Source: Larix kaempferi
Lineage: Eukaryota > Streptophyta > Pinopsida > Pinales > Pinaceae
Assembly: GCA_027924585.1 (NCBI GenBank)
Contig: BSBM01000386.1
Span: 4,786,001 to 4,850,000 of the forward strand
DNA: 64,000 bases
Direction: 5' to 3'
Shown here: positions 34,078 to 47,500 of the stretch, one piece after another
Position numbering within the stretch: position 1 is the stretch's first letter
Layout of the letters: each line of letters begins with the position of its first letter
The notes under the pieces: generated by a model
Seen by the model: the letters and a program-made list of their open reading frames with translations, nothing else
What the model was told of the DNA's origin: nothing
The model's database searches: none
Translations under genes and position numbers: made by a program

Positions 34078-36101
34078 TGTAATGTCCCTTGTTAGGAATT
34101 TTATTAAAATTGCAATTTTCCACTTTTTTCCTTGGTTCGACCTTTGACTAGTTTCGATCTTTAGGTCCCAAATTTGCCCCAAATGATCCCAAATCTTCTG
34201 AGAAGGTATATGAATGATATTAGAACATAAATATGTGTTTTAGGGATTCCTTTGTACCTTTAAAACACTTCTGCAAATACTCTTTCAATTCTGGTCAATG
34301 TAGGTAACTTTACTAGTGATTTCCCTTTGACTAGTATTGGTCTCTAGGTCTCAAATTGACTCCAAATGCCTTCAAACCTTCAAGGAAGGTTTATGAATGA
34401 TATTAGGAATTGAATATAATGTTCAGGGACAACATATGGCCACCAAAAGACCTCTGAAAACTCTCTTAAGATTCTGGACCAAGTATGTAATTTTACTAGT
34501 AATTTGTGTATCAAATCCCCCCGGGTAACACTGAAAATGGCCTTCCAAATGCCTCCAAACTCCCACAAATTTATGAACAGAGGTATATAATGTGTTAAGT
34601 ATGTTATTGAGGTCTCATATGCACCATTAATTGATTTTTACTACTGTTCTAACTCTCTCACATTCAACAGCAAAAACCCCCAATTCGACCCTTGGGGAAA
34701 TGGCACTATTTCATCTCCCAATACAACTAAACTGAGTAAAAATGCTTCAAATGCTCAAGTACAGTACATGAAACTTGTATAATACATCCATGGAAATATA
34801 TTTATCACAAATATATCATAGAATCATCCATTCATTCGAAATCATCATCAATACATTGGCTCACAACAAGGTAGTGGGGAAATGGCATTGTTCTTCCATT
34901 AAAAATGAGTGTTATACATTTCTACTTGGAATTTCGACCTGAAAATTTTTGGAGATGAAGAACAGAGTATTTACTTCATATTACAAAATAAATGGGGCAT
35001 CAAAAGCTTCCCCAAAGAGTACAATAGCTCACCAAAAACGCCCTCCCTCAAGGATCAAGAATATGCCATCAAAACTGGAAATGGTTGAAGGAGTGAGCTG
35101 CAATAGAAGAAACCATGAGCTGCCCTGTAGCTTACACCTGCAAATAAAGACTCCATTAAAGCTCCAAATGAAAGGTCTGAATGGCCTTTACAATTTCCAA
35201 CTTGGATGGGAATCTTTCACCCTCGAAATTGGCTAAGGCAAGAAACTAGTCATCCACTAGCTCTCCCTCTTCACAAATGCAATTGCAAATTCTACAAATG
35301 ATCAAAAGCTTCTTTCCTTCTTTGTTATTGACATTTATAAACTTCTAATGTCCTCCATGGGTCGAATTCCTTCCAAGAGACTCATGCCAACTCAAGTTGG
35401 GAAGAGATTCCAAAGAACGCCACTTGTACAACAATTCCTAGTCTCCCACTTCCACCAAATCACATGTGGAAGCATCTTAGCTGCCCTAACACCCTTGAGT
35501 GCCCTCTTGGAGTCTATTTTTATCCCTGACATGTCATATATGTCATATGTCATCCTTCAGGTCTGATTTGTGTCATAGGTGTCATAGCATCTTCATCATT
35601 GTTGTCATAGAGCTAGGGAATCTAGCCCAAGTGTCTCACTAGCTCCAAATTGCCTCTTCCTCTTCCATGGGAGTTACTCTTCCTCTATATTTCGACCTTG
35701 GATGAGTCATGCAATGAATAATACCTTTTGGACTCCCCCAAGTATGTTACCATTCACCTTGAATTCGAATTGGTGAGAGAATGATGCCAAATGTAGTGGG
35801 GAAATCTAGCCATATGTGGGTCCCACTTCCTCCATGTGTCTTCATCATGAAATGCCACTTTGATTTTCACTTGTATATATTTATTTAGATCCTTTATTAA
35901 ATATTTATTCCATTCTAATGTTCAAACATCATTTATTATCCCCATTATTCCAAATCCCAAAGCTTCCACCCCAAACCTAGGAAACTAGTAATTTTCCTCC
36001 TTGGCAATTATTTGACCTTTAGCATCAATTTGACAAACTCTAATGAATAGGTATAATGTGATTAGGCCATTGTGACCCAATGCCAAATTTGGGACATGAC
36101 A
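34078..36101. mobile_element. Solo LTR, 2024 bp, TSD CATTA
   Basis: Begins TGTAATGTCCC and ends GGGACATGACA, imperfect terminal inverted repeats with one mismatch. CATTA at 34073-34077 is repeated at 36102-36106, a perfect target-site duplication. No gag, pol, PBS or polypurine tract lies inside, so this is the product of recombination between two LTRs. Such long LTRs with TGT-ATGTCCC ends are typical of plant Ty3/Gypsy elements. Confidence 0.88.
34141..34620. repeat. Diverged tandem repeats of about 183 bp in the solo LTR
   Basis: CCTTTGACTAGT at 34141 and 34324 starts two diverged units, with a weaker third near 34504. Shared phrases are GAAGGT.TATGAATGATATTAG and TTTACTAGT.ATTT. Confidence 0.65.
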
Positions 36102-36106
36102 CATTA

Positions 36107-38234
36107 TCCCTTACAATTCCAATGAATATAGATGATGTTTGGTCAAGTGTAGAGAAGATAAACTAGTGTCTTTCCTGGCCATGAATTCATAAAAATTATG
36201 GTAGTAACACCCTACAACAAACATGGCTAGAGATGCCTTGGGAATAGTTTGATAGTTTTTCTACATCAAATAAGGTAACCTTAATTAATTGCATTTTTTG
36301 CTTTCTCCCTTAATGTTATCACTTCTAGGACTTTGCACCTAGTTTGATTGCTTTGTCTTCCTAGTGGAATGGTATATCCTTCCATTTGAGGCAATGTCCT
36401 TTACCATCATAAATTACTAGGTTATATAACACATTAAGGAGTTGAAGAAACAACAACAAACTATTTCCTTAGATCTATAAACCTTGAGATGATAGAATGT
36501 GGTTTTGAGTTTAAAATACCCATGGTTGAATTCAACAATGCATCACAATAGAATGAATGTATACGCTGTTTTGTGCAAAACCTTTAGGAGGATGCAAAGG
36601 TTTCTAACAAAGATCATGGTCTTGGGAAGGGTCATTAGGAGAAATATAATTTGACCTTTCAATGTGCAATATCTAGGGTGGGGAGGTGTTGGAGAATGGA
36701 ATGGGGAACTAGGGACTATACCAACAATCATCATGTTGAATAGAGCATGAAGTGGGGAAGTCTTGTTTTTTGGAAAAAAAATCATTGTTAGAGGTGAGGG
36801 GATATTGTAAGGATGGTAAATATGGATGAAAATGATCATATTTGGATTCATAGAGAAAGTAAAGGTGCATATACTTACAGATATCCTCATTCCATACAAT
36901 GGTATTGAATAAGAGATGAGAGAGTTGAGGTTTTGTGGATGAGTTGAAGTGATATTTTTAGTTATGTTTAGTGAGTGTGTGGTTTTTTTTGCTAGCATAA
37001 TATGAGGTGAAAAGAACAAAATTAACTTGGGAACTAATTACACAATGAGGAGGTTGCATACTTCATCTTGTCTAGTGTTCATATGAGTTTTTTTAGATGT
37101 GAACTTGGGAAATCTTCTTGTCAAATTCATTGTTGTCTATGCATGGATATTGTTGTGGGTATATGACAAAAACAAAATGGCATGGGCTCATCTCAAATCT
37201 TGTGAATGAAAAGACTCATTTACAATTCACCATACCTCTATAGAAATGATCTCCACTTGCAATGGAAACTGGTAGCTTGAATGAATCCACTAGATTCCAA
37301 GAACATTGAAGATGTTTGATAGATTCCAAGGGTGATTTTGTGTCCAATAGATCAAAGAGTGTCCAAAATATCAATGAGTGTGAGCCAATGAGCAACCTGT
37401 GAGAGCTTGAAAGCTGCGGAAGAAGTGAAACCCGTGATTTTGTTAGAATTCCCGGGAAATAGAGAGCTCTGTTTTTTTTTAACTAGTAACAGGGCTGCAC
37501 ACACGTGTTAAAACGCGCGCACGCATGTTTTTTGCGCATACACGTGAGGAGCGTGCACGCGCCCAAACCCGCACACACGCCCTTGTACAACATATAAACC
37601 ATTTATTCCCCAATTTTTACACCATTTAATGCCAAACCTTCCCCCCACTTCGAAAATATTTGCATAAATTGGACTCGGTGATAAAGTTTGAAGGGTGGGT
37701 CTTAATGTTTATTGGAAAGGCTTACTCTTTGACACATTTGATCATTTATGGTTGTCTATGTGCCTGGACCCAATTGACATTGTAAGGTGAGGATGTGCAT
37801 GCATAATAATCCTTATTTATTACTATGCGATGAGGATTTAAAAGGAAGAGGATGTAAAGACGTGTTATTTTTATACGTATTTTGATGGCGAGTGTCGAAG
37901 AGAAACATGGTGATAAACCACAATTCCTGGGCCAAAAATTGTTTTTTTAAATTTTATTAGTTAACATTGTGGTACTTTGGTCCAAATGTTTTTTCTAATT
38001 CATTGTTTCTCCATATTGTCTGCCTACTTCCACCTCTCTATATCAATGCATAAAATCAACCTCTGCTTGGTTTATGGTTATAGTTTCATGCCATTGAGTG
38101 TTGTTTAGAGTTTCCATGAGTCTGTGACATTCATGCAATAAATGAAGTCTTGTAGAGGAGGATTCATCAAAGAGACAAATTGAATTTCATTTTGACAAAA
38201 CATATCTTTTGTAAAGATCGAATGCCATGAATGC
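36107..38234. other. Unassigned sequence between solo LTR and the outer Copia
   Basis: About 2.1 kb, mostly AT-rich. A 158-codon minus-strand frame (36543-37019) is low in complexity and rich in Ile, Phe, Pro and His, with no motif. A purine/pyrimidine-alternating ACGCGCGCACGC block lies near 37515-37580. No host gene could be supported. Confidence 0.4.
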
Positions 38235-38239
38235 ATCCT

Positions 38240-38843
38240 TGTTAAGATTTAATATGCTAAGATAGAAAATAGTAGCATTACATTCCATTTCACAATAATA
38301 GCATATACAGGATCACTGAAGAAACAACGAGCACAGCATAAACACAAGAGACACAGATTTATCCTGGGAAACCCTCATGGGGTAGAAAACCCAACAAAGC
38401 TTCCTCAATATAGATGACTAGAAAATACAAAAGAGGTAACCCTGAGCATAAGATCCTCCTTCTCCATAGCAGACCTCTCTCTCATAAGTGCACCACTCTC
38501 AAGTGAGTGAGTGTGTGTTAAATGAGGAATACACCTCCTCTATTTATACACTACTCTGACTTGTCTTTTACACAAATCATGTAGGCTCGTATTTAACCAT
38601 TGGGTTAAATACCCCATTACAACTAACTGGGCCAACCCCTCTAGGGTGGTCTAATAACCCTTTGACCCACATAACACATACAGGGCCGACCCCCACTAGG
38701 GAAGTCTAATAACCCAAGTTACCACATTCCGATGGAGGAATATACATCTTCAGATATATAATAAGATCTTCACGGAGGAATGAATCATCTCCAGAATAAT
38801 AAAGTACAAATATAATATTCTTTGAAGTTACAATATCTCAACA
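38240..38843 (-). repeat. 3' LTR of the outer Copia
   Basis: Plus strand starts TGTTAAGATTT and ends ATCTCAACA. A TATA box on the minus strand (TGTATAAATA) lies at 38541-38550. The polypurine tract follows at 38844-38855. Confidence 0.9.
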
Positions 38844-39578
38844 CTCCCCCTTAACGAGAAGGATATTATAACAGCATCTGCACAAGCAAGGAGTCATCAA
38901 CGTCATACATGATACATCTATAAATCATTAGAAGCTTTCTCAACATCATCAGTAACTCAAGCAGTTACTGGAACATCAACATCTTCAGTACTGAGTATTT
39001 ATCTTCTGCAGCACTCGAACAGCTACAACAACATCAACATCATAATATCATCAGCATCGGGATCATCTCGATCTATAGCATTTGGATCATCTCGATCTAC
39101 AGCATCTGGATCATCGTGATCTACAACATCTGTATCATCTCGATCTACAGCATCGGGATCATCACGATCTACAGCATCTGGATCATCTTGATCTACAGCA
39201 TCTGGATCATCACGATTTAAAGCATCTGGATCATCATGATCTACAGCATCTAGATCATCATGATCTACAACATCTGGATCATCACGATCTACAGCATCTG
39301 GATCATCACGATCTACAGCATCTGGATCATCACGATCTATAGCATCTGGATCATCACGATCTACATGATCAACAACATCGTCATCTAGATCAACACGATC
39401 AGCAACATCCTCATCTAGATCATCAGTATTAGTATCCACACCAATACAAGTATACACATCATCAATACAAGTATCCTCATCAATACAAGTATCCTCATCA
39501 ATACATATCATCAATACATATCATCAATACAAGTATCAATACATCAATACAAGTATCCTCATCAGTCATAATAACAGC
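38844..39578 (-). other. 3' untranslated part of the outer Copia, left of element C
   Basis: Polypurine tract, then repeat-rich sequence up to the insertion site of element C. It is continuous with 52859 onward before the insertion. Confidence 0.7.
39046..39380. repeat. 24-bp minisatellite, about 13-14 copies
   Basis: Unit GATCTACAGCATCTGGATCATCAC with small variants. Because 24 is divisible by three it stays open in several frames, giving Asp-rich (minus) and His/Leu-rich (plus) translations that I do not regard as proteins. Confidence 0.88.
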
Positions 39579-41065
39579 TGTTGGCTGCTTTTGGACAGAC
39601 CCGGGTTTTAATGAAGTGCAGCAACAAAACCCCTTGGCGCACTGGCCCTCTCGGCAACGAGCTGCGCGACAGCTCGAGGTCTCACCCGAAGTGGCTATGG
39701 GGGGGCTAAGGAATCAGATTTCCTCAACCCGGGCGACGCGGAGACTGTTCTTTCCTCCTTGGCGATTCCTCAAAGGTGGATGTCTGACCCTTCCCTACTT
39801 ATGAGCGCAACAGCGCTCAAGCTCCTGCTCAGCCACTAAACTGCGCGGTACTTCCACTCTTGCGCTAGGACCAATTATCCTCTGCGCCGATATTCTAAGC
39901 GTCGCTTTACTAGCGCGCCCGTCGCAGCAACACATTCTCCCGTCGCTGCGGCGACTTGTCTTACCGATTCCTTCGACCCTTAACGATTATAATTCCCAAG
40001 GAAGCTTTAAGAACTTACTCAACACATTCATAAAGATAATGCACATTCCTGTATATACTGTTAAGAAACTAAAACAGGCAATTACTTCAATCACAACATC
40101 ACACAACGAGTAATATGAAGTCCACGTCCACAGGAGTATCTTATATTAACCAGAGAATGATAGATTTCTACAATATGCTGCGCACACAGCTGCAGCCTTA
40201 GATCTTTCCAGGAAACTCCACGCACACAGCTGGGAGCCCTTCTCTCGATCTAGTATCTTCCTCTTCAGAGATTACAATAGTTCAGACGTCGCCACGGACT
40301 GTCTGCAACTCAAGGATTAGCTTACTGCTAACCAGCTCTACTCCTATTTTCTAGCAACACGGTAGAAAACCATCAACAAGATCATAACAGAGGATGATCA
40401 ACTCGATCGATCCTTCTTACATCTAGCATCAATTATCTGAGCTAGCTCACTCAGAGGCTTAGCTAACTGACTCACTAATTAACCAACTCACAGACTAGCT
40501 AGCTAACTAACTAACATCTACCCATTACAATTATACATATATATAGGTGGCCATATCGGTCGCACCTTTACAAAACTGTGGGCCTTTCCCAGCAGTAATC
40601 CCCAAAAACCCTAACCACGCACATGGCTAGGTGTACTGTAGGCGCCGCTTGCAGTCATGTCGCCGCTTCCTGCAGGCTCCATGAATTCCGGTGCAGCTTA
40701 CGGGTATGGGCGCCTTGTCCTTCGCCTTCAATGCTTTGGCCCGTTGCTCCTCCTTGATCCGAGCAACCATAACTTCTGCACTTAGCCTTAATGAGGGTAG
40801 CTGAGCCCTCTATTCCATCACTTCATTGATTGTGGTAGCTGGGCTTTCCACTTGGCTACCTTCATTCTCTTCTGACATGCGTGCGAGCTCCGCGATTTCC
40901 GGTCCGTAATTTGCGCTGAGATTATCCATCTGGCACCGTACTGCGCACCGTCTTCTTCTGTCCCAAAATTGGCGCTTATTCAAAACTTAGCACTTTCTCT
41001 TCCATACTTGTGCTTTTTCCTCAAAATTCGCATCTTTTACCATAGCTGCGGCCTTGGCTCCAACA
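39579..41065 (-). repeat. 3' LTR of element C
   Basis: Plus strand starts TGTTGGCTGC and ends GGCTCCAACA. It lacks the 18 bp near 51905 of the other LTR. A TATA-like TATATATA (minus) lies at about 40537-40545. Confidence 0.92.
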
Positions 41066-41080
41066 GGCCCCTAACACTTA
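41066..41080 (-). other. Polypurine tract of element C, overlapping an ORF end
   Basis: The minus strand reads TAAGTGTTAGGGGCC and then the LTR start TGTTGG. The TAA that ends the accessory ORF is its first codon, so coding sequence runs to the edge of the priming site. Confidence 0.6.
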
Positions 41081-43921
41081 CTTGTGGCTCGCCCTCGAGC
41101 CACTCGCACTAGCGTGTGGTCGCCTTACTTGCGCATCTGCTCTTGCTTGGGTCTCCGTGAATGTTTTCTTCCACTGCGCAATAGCGGAGTCCAATTCATC
41201 GACACACTCCACAGCTGTCTGCACCGTTTCTGCGGTGGCTTCCTCCTTAGTTATGGCATCAATCACCTCTTGAGATTCAACAATCTCTTTGATTTTTGCC
41301 TCGACTTGGCCAACGATATCAGCATACTCATCCATAAATGGCTGAATGTTGTTGGTGAGCTTCTCATCTTCAGTTCTGAGCTTGTGCAGTTGCTGTTGCA
41401 TTCTGCGCACTTCACTCATTTTCTTCATTTTTGGTAAGCCTGTTAAGGCCTTAGCTTCTTCAGTCAGAACAGTTAGGGACTGTTCTGCAGCTTGCACCTG
41501 TTCCAAAAGACCAACTTTAAAAGGTAGCTTCTCAAGCTCCGTCCAAGCTTCCACAGCTTGGCTCATCAGGTTCTCAGCTTCCTGCATTCTATCTTTCATC
41601 TGTATGGAAGCTCTGCTCAGCGCTTCAAATTGTTCCTGCGCATCATCTGTAAACTGCGCGGCAACACGAGCTTCCAGCTCGATGATTTGGGTTCTATGGC
41701 CCTCAGCCATAGCAACTATTTCATGCTCCAGGGTTTTCACCCTTCCTCCAATAATTTGAACTTTCACAACCAGAGGGAGGTCTAGTTGAACCTCGCAAGC
41801 CGGCAATTCCTGGGAAATCTCATCCACTGCGTTTCTTATGCCAATGTCTTGCGCCTCATAAAGTGCAAGTTTCTCGGAGATATTCTTGTGGCTTGCCTTC
41901 AGCTCGATCTCCTGCGATTGCAGTCGTTGATTTTCCTGGAATGTAGAGAGCTCTCTAGCTCTCAACTCCAGAGAAACTTTCTCATGTACTAGCTATAGAG
42001 TCTCTATAGGAATTAAAGGCAAATTTATTTTGACGGGCCCAACTGCGCTTACCTGTAGTGCAGCTAGCGGATCTGGAAGTGTCATGCTTGTAGGCGGAAT
42101 GTGCACGACAGTATGCCTTTCTACGAGTTATTCAACTCGCTCGGTACTTGAACTTACTTGTGGCGCCTGCGAAGTAGATGCTGGCGCATGAGTCTGCGCA
42201 ATCCTTCCTGCGAGACCCTTTATTTCCACAAACTGCAGGTCTAGAGCACTTCTGATGTGAGCATGCGTGTTCCGCATCTCGCGAAATTTCTCTTTCAAAT
42301 ATTGGTCGATCCCCGAGGGAATGGCCTCAGAGGGATGCGACACCTTTTGTTTCTTGGTTGTTGGCTCTGTCGAGCCTTCATCACTTCTTTGCTCAGGAGC
42401 TTCCTTGCCCTTATCCTTCTCTTGCGCAGCGGCGGGTGGCATCGCGGATGCGATGTCGGCGGCTTCTCTCCATTCGTCCGACCAAGACTTGATTGTTTCT
42501 TCGATGTCTTCGGTGGTCATCCTGTAAAGGCCTACAGCCCATTCCTCTTGAATGTCGCAGGGACAGAGGTAAAGTTGATGTAAGTCGGCAGTAAAGGCCA
42601 ACTTTCCGTCATACATTTTCGCTGTCTCCTCACTCAGCCTTGGCATTTCCTGAATGGTATCTCTGAGGAGATAGTAGTATTCACAAAATATGGCACGGTT
42701 CATCTTGCGCTTTGCGGGATTAGGAGATTCCCAAAGGTTAACATAGCGAATTCCGGCAGGTTCTCCTGCGTGGCGCGGAAGGAACTGAGTGTTCAGGGGC
42801 TCCTTCCACCCGACGAGAGCACATAAAATTAAAAGCCAAGAAAAATGGAACAACTGACCGGGGTTATCTTGGACGTTCCGGCAGTCTTCCAAGAAAGAAT
42901 TGAGGAGGAAAAGGGACCAGTTGTACTGTTCTCCCTCCGCAGTTGTGATGGCAAGTTCCACGACAGCTCCAGTAACTTCCTTCTGTCTGCACTTTGTGAG
43001 AAGTCTGCTTGCGAGCAGACTTCCTGTAAATCTGAGTGCTTCATCTTCTACTATGGTGAGGTCATAAGCCCGACCTCCTCTTGTAAGGTTGTATTTCTGC
43101 ACGAGCCGTGCAGCCAATTTTCTATCCTTCTCTTTTCCCATAAAATGAATATTGGGAGCCTTACCAACCTTAGATAGGCCGGTAATACGGTGAATCAAAT
43201 CGACATTTAAATCGATTGGCCTCCCCAGCCAAAGGTAACCTCCATGAACGCAGGATAGCAGTGTCTTAACAACTGCGTTCACTTCATTGCTACGCCCGAA
43301 ATGCGGTAGCTTTAACAGGTTCAGGAGTCCAGGTCGCTCAAGATTTGCTGCAAATCCCTTCGGGATGAATTCGTCAACCTATCTGGTGGGATTATGCACT
43401 ACCATCAGATATCGGTCTAGCGCGAACTGAGGATATGTCTTATAGTCTCCCAGGTTGAAATCAGAGAACTTGACCAGTGGAAGGTGTCCGAGCAGGGACC
43501 CTTCTATTCGCACGCCAGCCGGTAATGGAGGTAACGGAAGCGGATACTTTGCATTCTTCGGAATATGCCCCTCTGGTGCATCGTCTGGACGCGGTGGAAT
43601 ATAATTCACCATAGTGGCCAACGGCTCTGGAACGGGCTCTTCTGGCTGTGGCTGGGACGCTCTCGTGGCCGGATATTGTCTGGGATCCTGATAACCAGGG
43701 TGTACATAAGTCTAAGCGGTCACGGGGGTAGTCATGCCGAAATCTAGGCCTCGGCGCAGGAATTGACAAACAACTTCTTCAGTCGACAGGTTCTCCGTCG
43801 TGAACGGGTATAGGTAACAAGAATGTGGACAGAAATAGTGGAACAGCGTGGGATATGGACACTGACTACAAGGAAGCACTCTGCACAACTCGGCTCTGAA
43901 AAAAATGGCGTAGATTCTCAA
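41078..43921 (-). pseudogene. Element C 3' accessory ORF: mobile-domain-like part plus coiled coil
   Basis: A single minus-strand frame of 948 codons with in-frame stops at 43712, 43379, 42128 and 41993. The N-terminal half has VPARTP-free, Pro-rich linkers (YIPPRPDDAPEGHIPKNAKY), then WLGRPIDLNVDLIHRITGLS, KLAARLVQKYNL and YNWSLFLLNSFLEDC, matching in order the motifs of element A's antisense gene. A basic KKQKVSHP patch may be a nuclear signal. The C-terminal 300 residues (41965-41078) are a long heptad-rich coiled coil (for example KTLEHEIVAMAEGHRTQIIE). It lies between pol and the 3' LTR in sense orientation. Function unknown; a DNA- or host-protein-binding accessory role is a guess. The start is unclear; an ATG near 43735 is one option. 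Confidence 0.7.
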
Positions 43922-44578
43922 ACAAGACTATGCAGCTCGAGAAAAGTAACCCGAAATTATACAAGTGTTGGGTATTTATAGCCAAAGGTGATAGTAAATG
44001 CGGGCAAGTGGGGCTACTAGCTATAGGCGGCTATGCATGAGTTGACAACCCTTCTATCCCCCTCGCCTCTGCGGTGCATTTATTGTGATGGACGGGTTCT
44101 GACAGTCTTCCGGGAGAAGCTAAAACTTTCGGCCCATGGGTTAAATGCAAATCTTACGGAGATCAATTCGAATCTGTCAGAGCGGCTACACTTAAATGGC
44201 GGGTTTATCCTTCATTTATTTCTCAGACGCGGCTACATAACTGCTGTAATTCAAAATTTTCGGTGGGTCATTTCAACTTAGGGAACTGTGCCTATAGGGG
44301 TCCACAACAAGAATTCTTCAAGCGGCAAATTGACACAGGGAACTTCGCAAGAGCGATGGTTTGACCATCCGGAAAACTTCGCAAGAGCGATGGTTTGACC
44401 ATCCGGAAAACTTCGCAAGAGCGCAATTAGGTTCGCTCCAACCAAACTTTATAGACATGCGCGGATGTTTCAAAGAACTGCACGGGAAGCCAGAGACTGA
44501 GGTTCTCGCGACTTCCGTGTAGACTGAATGCGATGCCTCTTTCAACTACACTGGGCATCTGCATCTCTGATTAGCTAT
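43922..44578 (-). other. Spacer between pol and accessory ORF of element C
   Basis: About 650 bp without a gene. It includes a 34-bp tandem repeat (44341-44422) and would hold any promoter of the accessory ORF. Confidence 0.5.
44341..44422. repeat. 34-bp tandem repeat, 2.4 copies
   Basis: Units start AACTTCGCAAGAGCG at 44341, 44375 and 44409. Each of the first two contains GATGGTTTGACCATC, a small inverted repeat. Confidence 0.85.
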
Positions 44579-47500
44579 TTAAGTCGACAGGGCGGAGTGG
44601 CCGTCGCGATAAAGCTTAAGCCGACTCCCGTTGATCTTTGTAGGCAGTACTTCTCCATTCAGCTTCGCAAGCTTAACTGCTCCTCCTTCTGTTATCTTTA
44701 TTACCTGAAAAGGGCCTAACCAGTGTACACAAAACTTGCCTGGAAACTTGGTGAATTTACTATCATAGAGGAGTACCAAGTCTCGTTCCTGAAAGACTTT
44801 ATTCTTAATATGCCTGTCATGCCAAGCTTTCTGTCTTGCATTCTCTACCTGTTGATGGAATCCAGTTAAGAGTCTGTCTTCCTCTAAGGCAAGCAATTGT
44901 GAAAGTCTTTCACTCATAGTATCCGTATCTGTCATTTCTGTAATTTGCACAATTCTGAGACTGGGAATAATGTATTCCATAGGCATAACTGATTCTTGTC
45001 CATACACCAAACTGAAAGGTGTGTGGCTTGTTAATTTCTTGCAGGTGGTTCTGTAAGCCCATAATACAGCTGTGACTCTAAGGTCCCAATCATGTCTTTG
45101 TTGATTACAGATCTTCGTCAGGGCATTCTCAAGAATTTTATTGAATGCCTCCACCGTGCCATTAGCTTGAGGGTGGTAGGGTGTACTCTTATGGTGACTA
45201 ATTTGGAATTCTTCAGTAAGGGCTTCTATAGTGTCATTGAGGAAATGTGTACCCTGATCACTCATTAGAATCAGTGGACATCCAAATCTAGTGATAATAT
45301 TCTCAAAAATGAACTGCGCGGCCGTAGCAGCGTCGCAGTTCTTTACTAGCTTAGCCTCAGCCCATCTGGTGAGGTATTCAGTAGCTGTAATGATGTATCT
45401 TGCGCCGGTTCTCTTTCCTGGTGGGTTGATAGGACCTACAAAATCAATGGCCCATTTATCAAAAGCACGCAGTGTAATCTGAGGTCTTAGCGGCATCTCA
45501 TCTCTTCTTGAAGGTTTTCCTATTCGCTGGCACACATCAAAACATTTGCAGAATTCCTTAGTATCCTTATGCAATGTCAGCCACCAAAGACCTGCGGCTA
45601 AGATCTTCTGAGCAGTCGGCTTTCCTGCGAAATGGCCTCCTGCGGTACCTGAGTGCGCTTCTGCGATGATAGAATTCTTTTCATGCGGTAGAATACATCT
45701 GCGCAAGACTTCATCGGGGCCCAACTTATAAAGTTGGCCTGCTATCAAAGTGAAGTCTGCGGCTTTGACGACAAGTTGCTTCTTCTGCTGGATTGTAAAC
45801 TCAACTGGCGCTTGTCCGGTAGTGAGAAACTCAAGGATATCAGAATAATATTCATCTGCTGCTTGAACAAAAAATAGCTGTGCATCCGGCAGATTGTCCT
45901 CTAGATTTGTAGGTTCTTCTCCTGACTCAATCCTAGATAAGTGGTCAGGTCCTGCATTCAATCTACCTGGCTTTACAATAAACTCAAAATCATATTCTTG
46001 AAAGAGCAGTAGCCATCTGCAAATTCTTCCCCCTAACACTGGCTTATTGACCAAGTATTTTAAAGCAGAATGGTCAGTGTACATTTTAAACTATGCGCCT
46101 AGTAAGTAGTGTCTGAACTTCTGTAGGGCGTACACCATAGCTAGTCCTTCTCTTTCTGTAGTAGTGTAGTTCTTCTCGGCTATGGACAGCTTCCGGCTAG
46201 AGTAATCAATGGGGTGATCGATACCTCCTTCTCCCGGTTGTGTAAGTACGACCGCCAATGCTATGGAAGAAGCATCGACATGAACATGAAAGGGTTTATT
46301 CCAGTCTGGGAAAACTAGAATTGGTGCACTGATCATCTTGTCTTTAAGTGTGTCCAAGCTCTGTTGGCATTCTTCTATCCATTGGAATTTCGAATCCTTT
46401 TTCAGCAATCTTTCCATAGGTGCTGTGATCTTTGCATAACCTTTGATAAATTTTCTGTAGTATCCAGTATGTCCCAATGTAGTGCGCAATTGTTTGACTG
46501 AGTTGGGCGCAGGTAAGTTAGCAATGATGGAAACCTTCGCAGGATCCATCAGGAGTCCTTGTCTGCATACAATATGACCCAACAAAATACCAAAAGGAGC
46601 ACAGAAGATACATTTTTTCAAGTTAAGGGAAATCTGATGCTGTCTACATTTTTCTAACAGCATTCGCAGGTTCGCTATATGATTCTTTAATAAACCAAAT
46701 ACAGTCCAGTCATCAAAATAGACTTCTAGGAACTTGTGAATAAATTCTTTAAAAACAGCAACAACGACTCTAGAGAAGATAGCAGGAGCATTTTTAAGAC
46801 CAAAGGGCATTACCGTATACTGGAATGATCCCCATTCAGTCGCAAAAGTAGTCTTATGGCGGTCGTCTGGATGGATTCTGATCTGATGATATCCCGAAAA
46901 TCCATCAGTGAAGGAATAAGCCTCTTGTCCTCCAACATTATCAAGCACTTCATCTGTAAAGGGAGTAGGAAATGGATCATGCGCTGATGCGTCATTGAGT
47001 TTGCGCAAGTCCACGCAAATTCTTATTTCACCTTTTGTCTTCTTCTCTTGTACAACCATAGGGCTAATCCAATCGGTTTCTTCTACTGGCTCAATAATAC
47101 CTGCTGCTAGCATCTTGTCAATTTCTTCTTTGACTTTTTCTTTATAGCGCGGGTTCAACCTGTATGGGCGCTGCTTTACTGGCTTGGCATCTGGTTTCAG
47201 AGGTATGCGCATCACTCCTAAGTCTCCTAGGATGCCTTTCATTTCTGTGAACTTGGTAGGAAAGATATCCTGGTAGTCACGTAATAAATCGGAAATATGC
47301 CCAACAATTTCATCATCCCAATAGTCTCCTATAGAAGCAAACTTGGGTTCGGCTTCTGTACCAATGTTAACCTTTTTGAGCTTGATGTGTTCTCTAATGG
47401 AAGGGATATCAAGCTGAGGACCTTCAACATTGTGTGTCCCTTCTGATTCTGGGATGTTGATGTTGCGAGGATCATCCTCCTCTTCTTCAGTGGTGAAATT

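Noticed and set aside
36543-37019. 158-codon minus-strand frame
   Set aside because: Low complexity, no motif, surrounding sequence noncoding; no evidence for a gene.
37500-37590. Alternating CG/CA-rich block that might be a regulatory or Z-DNA site
   Set aside because: Short, single occurrence, no neighbouring gene to regulate; nothing beyond base composition supports it.
39023-39514. Asp-rich 163-residue frame (DDPDAVDR repeats)
   Set aside because: Product of the 24-bp minisatellite, whose length is a multiple of three; also open on the other strand.
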